This document shows positions 15,243 to 20,588 of a stretch of 20,588 nucleotides of DNA, one piece after another. The stretch comes from an uncultured Phascolarctobacterium sp. (GTDB taxonomy: Bacteria; Bacillota; Negativicutes; Acidaminococcales; Acidaminococcaceae), in contig UQWM01000028.1 of NCBI GenBank assembly GCA_900544795.1, forward strand, positions 1 to 20,588. The letters are read 5' to 3'. The notes below the pieces were generated by a model, which was not told the origin of the DNA, made no database searches, and worked only from the letters and a program-made list of their open reading frames with translations. Numbering within the stretch: position 1 is the first letter of the stretch; each line of letters opens with the position of its first letter. The translations under genes were made by a program, and so were the position numbers.

Positions 15243-16112
15243 ATGAAGCATTTACAAACCGTTGTGCTCATCACTTTGGGAAACCTGCTCTGTGCCTTTG
15301 CCATCAATACCTTCATCATCCACAATAAATTCATTATCGGTGGCGTTACGGGCACCTCCATCATCTTCAATCATCTTTTTGGCCTGCCTATTTCCACAAT
15401 CATTTACATCGTCAACGCTATTTTATTTGTTCTGGGTCTCTTGTTCCTAGGAAAAAGGTTTGCACTCTCCACACTTTTATCAAGTATTATGCTGCCTTTC
15501 TTTCTAGGCATCTTCGAGCAGATGAGCTGGCAGAATGAGCTGATGCTGGACTCTTTTCTCTCTTGCGTGCTCGGCGGCATCCTGACCGGTATCGGCAACG
15601 GGCTGATCATCAGACAAAATGCCTCTACGGGAGGCTATGACACTTTGGCGCTGATTTTGAAAAAGGCCTATAAAGTCCCCGTGCATATTACAGTATATGT
15701 TATTGATACCTGTCTGATTTTGGCAATGCTCACCTTTTCCAATCTTACCAATCTGGTTTACGGCCTGATCACTACGTTCCTGCTCTCTTACGCTATGAAT
15801 AAAGTTTTGACCAGCGGTAATTCGCAGCTGCAGATTTTTATTATTTCTTCTCATTACGAAGAGATACGTAGAAACCTGCTCTATGATTTAGATGTAGGCG
15901 TAACACTACTCCATAGCCAGACGGGCTTTCACAAAAAGGAACTGGAAGTACTGATAACCATCATTCCCAATATCAAGTTGCAAAGCTTAAAGAAAATCGT
16001 TAAAGATATCGACCCGACTGCCTTTATCAGCGTGGCGGAGGTCAGCGAAATAGGCGGACGCGGCTACACGCTGGAACGCAAAACAGTTGTAGCAAGCGAA
16101 CTTATCGACTAA
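15243..16112 (+). CDS. YitT-family membrane protein with DUF2179 domain
   Basis: A 289-aa protein with five or six hydrophobic helices in residues 5-190, then a soluble C-terminal DUF2179 domain (about 195-280). Family signatures are FIIGGVTGTSII near 31 and STGGYDTLALILKK near 128, plus the ferredoxin-like tail VLITIIPNIKLQSLKKIVKDIDP and ISVAEVSEIGGRGY (each a separate part of the tail). The function of the family is unknown; a transport role has been suggested. ATG at 15243 is chosen because GAGGA lies eight bases upstream; an ATG at 15198 would add 15 residues without a ribosome site. It is a single-gene unit with its own promoter and terminator. Confidence 0.9.
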   Translation: MKHLQTVVLITLGNLLCAFAINTFIIHNKFIIGGVTGTSIIFNHLFGLPISTIIYIVNAILFVLGLLFLGKRFALSTLLSSIMLPFFLGIFEQMSWQNELMLDSFLSCVLGGILTGIGNGLIIRQNASTGGYDTLALILKKAYKVPVHITVYVIDTCLILAMLTFSNLTNLVYGLITTFLLSYAMNKVLTSGNSQLQIFIISSHYEEIRRNLLYDLDVGVTLLHSQTGFHKKELEVLITIIPNIKLQSLKKIVKDIDPTAFISVAEVSEIGGRGYTLERKTVVASELID

Positions 16113-16127
16113 CCGACCAAATAAAAA

Positions 16128-16160
16128 ACGCACCTGCTAATTTAGCAAGTGCGTATTTTT
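16128..16160 (+). terminator. Bidirectional terminator between yitT-like gene and tRNA-Arg
   Basis: ACGCAC (16128-16133) pairs with GTGCGT (16149-16154), and TGCTAA (16135-16140) with TTAGCA (16142-16147), with one mismatch. ATTTTT follows on the plus strand and TTTTTTATTT on the minus strand. It can stop both the yitT-like transcript and the tRNA transcript. Confidence 0.85.
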
Positions 16161-16162
16161 AT

Positions 16163-16239
<77 letters not shown>

Positions 16240-16272
16240 GTAAATGGCCTGAAGCTTATTCAGAACCCTTTT

Positions 16273-16301
16273 ACTATAACACAAACAGGCAGAGCATTCA
16301 A
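16273..16301 (-). promoter_or_regulatory. Promoter of tRNA-Arg
   Basis: TTGAAT (16296-16301) and TATAGT (16273-16278) are 17 bases apart, with an extended-10 TG before TATAGT. Transcription would start around 16266, giving a short tRNA 5' leader. The -35 begins one base before the last base of the unknown-protein stop codon. Confidence 0.75.
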
Positions 16302-16607
16302 TCATAAATTTTCCATCATACCAGGCGGAATGCTCCATTCAACCAAAATACCGGTGTTGAACCACAGCCTGGTAAGGCAGATTTTAAAGTTGTCCAAGCT
16401 CGCCAGCGGGTCCAGGGTTTTTGTGACGAACTGGCGCACGGTGTCGCCTTCCTGCACGTCCAGCGTAAGCTTTTCGCTCAAAAACTTTTCGACACTGGCT
16501 TTAGCCTCGGCATCGCTCAAAACAACTTCCACCTTTTTATTTTCGCTATCATATTCAACATAGCCGTAATCGCAATTATAGTTTAAGGTTACAGCAAATT
16601 TGCTCAT
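16302..16607 (-). CDS. Unknown 101-aa protein
   Basis: I do not recognise this protein. It is 101 aa, soluble, without signal peptide or membrane helix. It starts MSKFAVTLNYNCDYGYVEYD, suggesting beta strands, then has a Lys/Glu-rich helix (SDAEAKASVEKFLSEKL), an acidic stretch and a tryptophan-containing C-terminal half (LTRLWFNTGILVEWSIPPG). The reading is supported by AAGGAGG eight bases before ATG 16607 and by a strong extended-10 promoter just upstream. It lies between ppk and tRNA-Arg on the same strand, and the tRNA promoter sits directly after its stop. Confidence 0.8.
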   Translation of the reverse strand: MSKFAVTLNYNCDYGYVEYDSENKKVEVVLSDAEAKASVEKFLSEKLTLDVQEGDTVRQFVTKTLDPLASLDNFKICLTRLWFNTGILVEWSIPPGMMENL

Positions 16608-16636
16608 TCTTTTTCCTCCTTAAAACTTCTGCAACC

Positions 16637-16665
16637 ATTATAGCAATTTGCAGCGCTTTCTACAA
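16637..16665 (-). promoter_or_regulatory. Strong promoter for the 101-aa protein gene
   Basis: On the minus strand TTGTAG (16660-16665) and a perfect TATAAT (16637-16642) are 17 bases apart, and TGC precedes the -10 (extended-10). Transcription would start near 16630, about 23 bases before the ATG. It lies between ppk and the small gene, so the small gene is transcribed independently. Confidence 0.8.
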
Positions 16666-16691
16666 CAGGCATTGTTACCTGCGCGATTAAA

Positions 16692-18803
16692 TCACTCTTT
16701 GCCGTCTTTTCTGTACATGGGACGCAGCCGTACTTCCATAGGTATCTTATCGGCCGCAGCAGCCAATAGCGCCCATTCATACAGTGTGCTTTGCGCGCTT
16801 ACCGGTGTTGCCTTATTGGTGACGCGTCTGTAAGTACCGTTGGACTGCATCATATGCGCGCCCATATTATCGCGCAGACAAAGGTCAAGTATCTCTTTAA
16901 TCCTTTGGATATGTGCTTCACTTTCGACCGGGAAGAAAAGTTCCACACGGTCGTTCAGATTACGTGGCATCCAGTCGGCACTGGAAAGATAGAGCTGCTC
17001 TTCGCCGCCGTTGGCAAACCAGAAGATGCGGCTGTGTTCTAGCTGTCTGCCGACGATGCTGCGCACAGTGATGTTTTCGCTAACGCCTTCGACACCGGCC
17101 CGCAGCCCACAGATACCGCGAATAATAAGTTCGATCTGCACGCCGCCGATCGAGGCTTCGTAAAGCTTTTGAATGACCTGCTGGTCGATAAGGGAGTTCA
17201 TCTTGACGATAATATGACCTTTATTGCCCGCCTTGACCTGAGCTATCTCGTTGTCGATAAGCTCGTAAATCTTATTGCGCAGGCCCAGCGGCGCCATGAC
17301 CAGTTTATTCCAGAGCGGCGGTTCCGAATAGCCTGACAGCAGATTAAAGAATGCCGAAGCATCGCTGCCGAATTGATCGTTAGCCGTCATGATGCCCATA
17401 TCCGTATACAGTTTGGCTGTATTGTCGTTGTAGTTACCTGTGCCCAGATGCACATAGCGTTTGATACCGTCAGCTTCTTTGCGCACGATCAGAATGATCT
17501 TGGCATGGGTCTTTAACCCTACCAGACCATAGATAACGTGGCAGCCGGCCTGTTCTAAGCGCCTGGCCCAGATAATGTTATTTTCTTCGTCAAAGCGTGC
17601 TTTCAGTTCTACCAGAACCGTGACCTGCTTGCCGTTTTCGGCAGCACGGGCCAAAGCGGCTACGATGGGTGAATTGCCGCTGACACGGTACAAAGTCTGC
17701 TTGATCGCCAAAACCTTGGGATCGGAAGCTGCATCGTTGACCAACTTGACGACCGGATCAAAACTTTCATAGGGGTGATGCAGCAGAATATCTTTTTTCC
17801 TGATCGCGGCAAAAAGGTCGCTGTCATCGGGCAGCTCCAGCGGACGCTGCGGCACGAATGGTTCGTAGAGCCACGGCCACATACCGGGCAGTCCTGCAAA
17901 TTTAAAGAAACAGGTCGCATCCAAAGGGCCGTTGATCTCAAAAATCTCCTGCTCTGATAAATCGAGGTTATCGCTGAGGAATTTTTTGATGCGCAGATTA
18001 GCCGTTTTGTTCAATTCCAACCGCACTGCCGCGCCACGTTTACGCTTACGCAGCGATTTTTCGACTTCCTTCAGCAGGTTGTCGATGTCGTCCTCGTCCA
18101 CATCAAGATCAGAGTCCCGCGTTAAACGGAAGGGTGCCACATCTAAAATCTGGCAGCCATTAAACAGATCGGCGCAGTTTTCGATAATGATATCTTCCAA
18201 AAATACGAAGGTGCGTTTTTCTTCGCCCTCAACCTCGACCAGACGTGGCAGTACGGACGGAACCTGTACCAGCCCCATACTTTTTTCCTCATCCTGATTG
18301 ATAAGTTCCACGGCCAGGTTCAGGGTTTTGTTGGCTAAAAAAGGGAACGGACGGGAAGCATCGACAGCCATCGGCGTCAAAACAGGATAGACGACCTCAC
18401 GGTAATATTCATCCAGCCAGTTCCGGCCTTTGTCACTGATCTTACCGACACGGCAAATCCTGACACCGTTACCTTCCAGTTCTTTTAAAATGGACAGCAT
18501 ATACTTGTATTGCAGCTTGACCTGTTCGTGGGCCGAAGCGCTGATCTCGTCCAGCTGCTCCTTGACCGTAAGACCGGAGGCATCGCGTACGTTGATGCCG
18601 TCTTCCCATTTATCCCACAAACCGGCCACGCGCACCATAAAAAACTCGTCTAAATTGGAGGCTGTGATCGCGACAAATTTTAACCGCTCCAGCAGCGGTG
18701 TAGTTTTGACAGCCGCTTCCTTCAATACACGCAGATTAAATTTCAGCCAGCTTAATTCACGGTTAAAAAAATATTCAGGTTTGTTTAAATCTATCTTTTT
18801 CAT
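16692..18803 (-). CDS. ppk: Polyphosphate kinase 1
   Basis: Reversibly transfers the ATP gamma phosphate to polyphosphate. The 703-aa length is normal. The N-terminal domain begins YFFNRELSWLKFNLRVL; ITASNLDEFFMVRVAG and PMAVDASRPFPFLANKTLN are the usual head signatures. The phospholipase-D-like catalytic domains show KQTLYRVSGNSPIV, then GLKTHAKI with H433 (autophosphorylated histidine) and RQLEHSRIFWF with H590, then YLSSADWMPRNLNDRVE. All expected active-site residues are present. ATG 18803 directly follows the stop codon of the upstream ppx-like gene with no gap, so translation is coupled. No terminator is evident in the short gap after it. Confidence 0.96.
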   Translation of the reverse strand: MKKIDLNKPEYFFNRELSWLKFNLRVLKEAAVKTTPLLERLKFVAITASNLDEFFMVRVAGLWDKWEDGINVRDASGLTVKEQLDEISASAHEQVKLQYKYMLSILKELEGNGVRICRVGKISDKGRNWLDEYYREVVYPVLTPMAVDASRPFPFLANKTLNLAVELINQDEEKSMGLVQVPSVLPRLVEVEGEEKRTFVFLEDIIIENCADLFNGCQILDVAPFRLTRDSDLDVDEDDIDNLLKEVEKSLRKRKRGAAVRLELNKTANLRIKKFLSDNLDLSEQEIFEINGPLDATCFFKFAGLPGMWPWLYEPFVPQRPLELPDDSDLFAAIRKKDILLHHPYESFDPVVKLVNDAASDPKVLAIKQTLYRVSGNSPIVAALARAAENGKQVTVLVELKARFDEENNIIWARRLEQAGCHVIYGLVGLKTHAKIILIVRKEADGIKRYVHLGTGNYNDNTAKLYTDMGIMTANDQFGSDASAFFNLLSGYSEPPLWNKLVMAPLGLRNKIYELIDNEIAQVKAGNKGHIIVKMNSLIDQQVIQKLYEASIGGVQIELIIRGICGLRAGVEGVSENITVRSIVGRQLEHSRIFWFANGGEEQLYLSSADWMPRNLNDRVELFFPVESEAHIQRIKEILDLCLRDNMGAHMMQSNGTYRRVTNKATPVSAQSTLYEWALLAAAADKIPMEVRLRPMYRKDGKE

Positions 18804-20351
18804 CTATTCACTCACCCGTTCTAAGATTGCTTTCAAGCCGTAAACCTCTTCAAAAAACACTGCTTTCCCGGCAAATGTCCATTCCTCTAAAGTCAAATCC
18901 ACCTTGCTAGTAGCTTCTATCAGCATAGTTCCGTCTTTAACGGCTACCTTGCAAATCTTGATCTTCTGCTGATAGCTGCGGTCCATAGCGTCAGCCAGCC
19001 GTACCAGCGCTGCGATTTTGGCAACCAACGGCGTCAACTCTTTTTCCATTTCCGGGCCACCCGACTTGTTTTCAAAAAGCTTGTTGGCATGGTAATAACT
19101 GGCCAGCGCCACAATTTTTTTATCATTGTCGCTGAACCCCAGAATATCTGTCGACATGATCAGCTGATATGTATACAACGAATGGCTGCGCATAGAAATG
19201 TATTTACCAATATCATGCAGCAGTGCCGAAGCCTGTACTAACATCCGGCAATGGCCGTCCATACCGTGGCTTTTGCTGAGCTTGTCAAACATGGCCAGCG
19301 CCAGCCGTTCCACCTGTTTAGCGTGCTTAGCGTCGTAACGGTAATGCTCGCCAATGTTGTGGATCAGGCTCAGCTGCTCTTTTTCCAGTTCTGCTGCATA
19401 GTCTTTATCGGTTTTAGGGCCGATGTGCAGTAGCTGGATACCGTCGATAAACCTGTCGGCGGTGATGATGATCTCTTTCGTCGGCACAAGGGCCAGCAGC
19501 TGTTCATAAAGCAGGATCGTTGGCAAAACTAATTCCGCCACATTCTCTTTGATGTTAAAAACTTTGATGATCTGCGGCAGGTTTAATTTATGGACCTTGT
19601 TGAACAGGGCCATAAAATCCTCGGCTTTGATCCGCGTTACTTTGGCCTGCGTATCCAACCCCAGCATTTGCAGCAGTAATTCTGTTTCCGTACCAGACAA
19701 GATCAGATAGCGGATATTGGCATCCTGCAGGGCACCACGTACCGGCCCCATCGTACTGGCTAAAAACTCGGTCAGCGCCTTGTTGAACTGCGTGCCATTG
19801 CGCTGATTACGGTTGAAGCTTTCTTTGATGCGGATGATGCCCACATGGAAATTCTGCTGATATTTGATTTTTTCATCATCAACAAAGGTGATACCCAGAC
19901 CGCCGGAAGAAATATCCATCAGCAGCATCCCGCATTCTTTGCCGGTGATACCCTCGCCGCGCAGCGTCTGCCTGATCGCCGTGTACTTGGTATAGATCTC
20001 CTGCGGCATATCGACGACTTTGACCTTGAGCCCGGTCTTGATGTAGATCTGATCCAGTAAAAAGACCTGGTTTAAAGCTTCACGCACAGCGGTAGTCGCC
20101 TGAACACTGTATTCTTCCACTCCGTATTCTGTCATCAGGCGTTTATAGCCCTGCAATAATTCACAAATCTCACTCACCATACTGAAGGGAATGATTTTAT
20201 TTTTAAAAGTTTCTTCGCCCAATTTGACACGGTGGTTGCATTGTTCGATGATTTTTACTCTATTCATGTTGCGGTATTCGACTATTTGCATACTGATCAT
20301 CTCGGAGCCGAGATGGATAGCGGCAAAAGTCGTATAGCTTTTCTTTTTCAC
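18804..20351 (-). CDS. Ppx/GppA-like phosphatase with C-terminal HD domain, degenerate
   Basis: Belongs to the exopolyphosphatase/pppGpp phosphatase family and is coupled to ppk, so a role in polyphosphate turnover or its sensing is likely. The 515-aa protein has an ASKHA-type N-terminal half (about 1-310) and an HD domain (about 325-480) with H343, LLHDIGKY (H379-D380) and RSH near 388. The N-terminal motifs are altered: AAIHLGSEMIS replaces the usual AxIDxGSNS, with His13 where Asp is expected, and DISSGGLG replaces DIGGGSTE. QATTAVREALN and E118 are retained. The GTG at 20351 was chosen because GGAGGAGG lies seven bases upstream; a TTG at 20357 is too close to it. Phosphatase activity is doubtful. 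Confidence 0.85.
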   Translation of the reverse strand: MKKKSYTTFAAIHLGSEMISMQIVEYRNMNRVKIIEQCNHRVKLGEETFKNKIIPFSMVSEICELLQGYKRLMTEYGVEEYSVQATTAVREALNQVFLLDQIYIKTGLKVKVVDMPQEIYTKYTAIRQTLRGEGITGKECGMLLMDISSGGLGITFVDDEKIKYQQNFHVGIIRIKESFNRNQRNGTQFNKALTEFLASTMGPVRGALQDANIRYLILSGTETELLLQMLGLDTQAKVTRIKAEDFMALFNKVHKLNLPQIIKVFNIKENVAELVLPTILLYEQLLALVPTKEIIITADRFIDGIQLLHIGPKTDKDYAAELEKEQLSLIHNIGEHYRYDAKHAKQVERLALAMFDKLSKSHGMDGHCRMLVQASALLHDIGKYISMRSHSLYTYQLIMSTDILGFSDNDKKIVALASYYHANKLFENKSGGPEMEKELTPLVAKIAALVRLADAMDRSYQQKIKICKVAVKDGTMLIEATSKVDLTLEEWTFAGKAVFFEEVYGLKAILERVSE

Positions 20352-20407
20352 ACACAAACCTCCTCCGTTTTATATTAAATTCGACGCAAGACCTCTAAAT
20401 CCTTGCT

Positions 20408-20451
20408 ATTATGTTACTTTTTACCAAGTCTTTTGCAAAATTTTACAAAAG
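20408..20451 (-). promoter_or_regulatory. Promoter region of ppx-ppk with a 22-bp palindrome
   Basis: A near-perfect palindrome at 20430-20451 has arms CTTTTGCAAAA and TTTTACAAAAG (one mismatched pair). On the minus strand CATAAT (20408-20413) is a reasonable -10, and TTGCAA (20433-20438) inside the palindrome could be the -35 with a long 19-base spacer. A repressor or activator site overlapping the -35 is likely. From 20452 to 20533 the sequence is AT-rich with nothing else that I can identify. Confidence 0.5.
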
Positions 20452-20533
20452 GAAGTAAATCACGCAGGATTTTTTTTATCTATGAGTAATATATAAAATA
20501 TATTGTTTTTTTAACAGACTCTGTTTCTATATT

Positions 20534-20588
20534 GATAGTGTCAAATAAAGTTCGCAAAAACCATAATACTCCGATAAAAGCTTATGCA
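20534..20588 (-). repeat. Right copy of the 55-bp perfect inverted repeat
   Basis: Exact reverse complement of bases 1-55. Identity is lost directly inside 20534. The TTGACA of this copy points toward the ppx-ppk operon, but I see no -10 at the right distance. Confidence 0.9.

Overview
The window is 20.6 kb of compact bacterial sequence with AGGAGG-type ribosome sites, short gaps and many intrinsic terminators. The gene set suggests a Firmicute, and I would guess Negativicutes or a relative (Phascolarctobacterium/Acidaminococcus type). It includes a ChW-repeat protein, a YitT/DUF2179 membrane protein, a LytTR/GHKL two-component system and a ppx-ppk pair. The taxon is inference; no marker gene here settles it. 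The first and last 55 bases are perfect reverse complements of each other, so the window looks like a whole assembled contig that ends on both sides in the same repeat.

Layout. Left, plus strand: mscS-like channel (131-1210), then a CPA2 cation:proton antiporter gene (1211-2416) interrupted by an in-frame TAG, ending at a terminator shared with the converging gene. Minus strand, listed left to right but transcribed right to left: adenine deaminase (2467-4200); a small ChW-repeat protein without an obvious signal peptide (4338-4823); the adiC-adiA operon for an arginine decarboxylase and arginine/agmatine antiporter (4972-8802); a 539-base non-coding stretch with the adiC leader; a YtcJ-type amidohydrolase with its upstream APC permease (9342-12548); and a LytTR response regulator with a GHKL sensor kinase (12834-14862). 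A 380-base divergent intergenic region separates the two-component system from plus-strand yitT-like (15243-16112). Then on the minus strand come tRNA-Arg(CCU) with its own promoter, a 101-aa unknown protein with a strong promoter, polyphosphate kinase and a degenerate Ppx/GppA-HD protein (16163-20351).

How it may work together. AdiC brings in arginine and exports agmatine while AdiA consumes a proton per turnover. Adenine deaminase releases ammonia. The antiporter (if functional), the mechanosensitive channel and polyphosphate metabolism are also stress or ion-homeostasis functions. The two-component system lies directly upstream of, and is codirectional with, the permease-amidohydrolase unit, and may control it; that link rests on position only.

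No phage, CRISPR, toxin-antitoxin or transposase gene was seen. The most unusual points are the inverted 55-base ends, the antiporter amber codon (TAG is a normal stop for three other genes here), the extra C-terminal membrane segment of AdiC, the adiC leader hairpin, the missing catalytic-type Asp in the Ppx homologue and the leaderless ChW protein.
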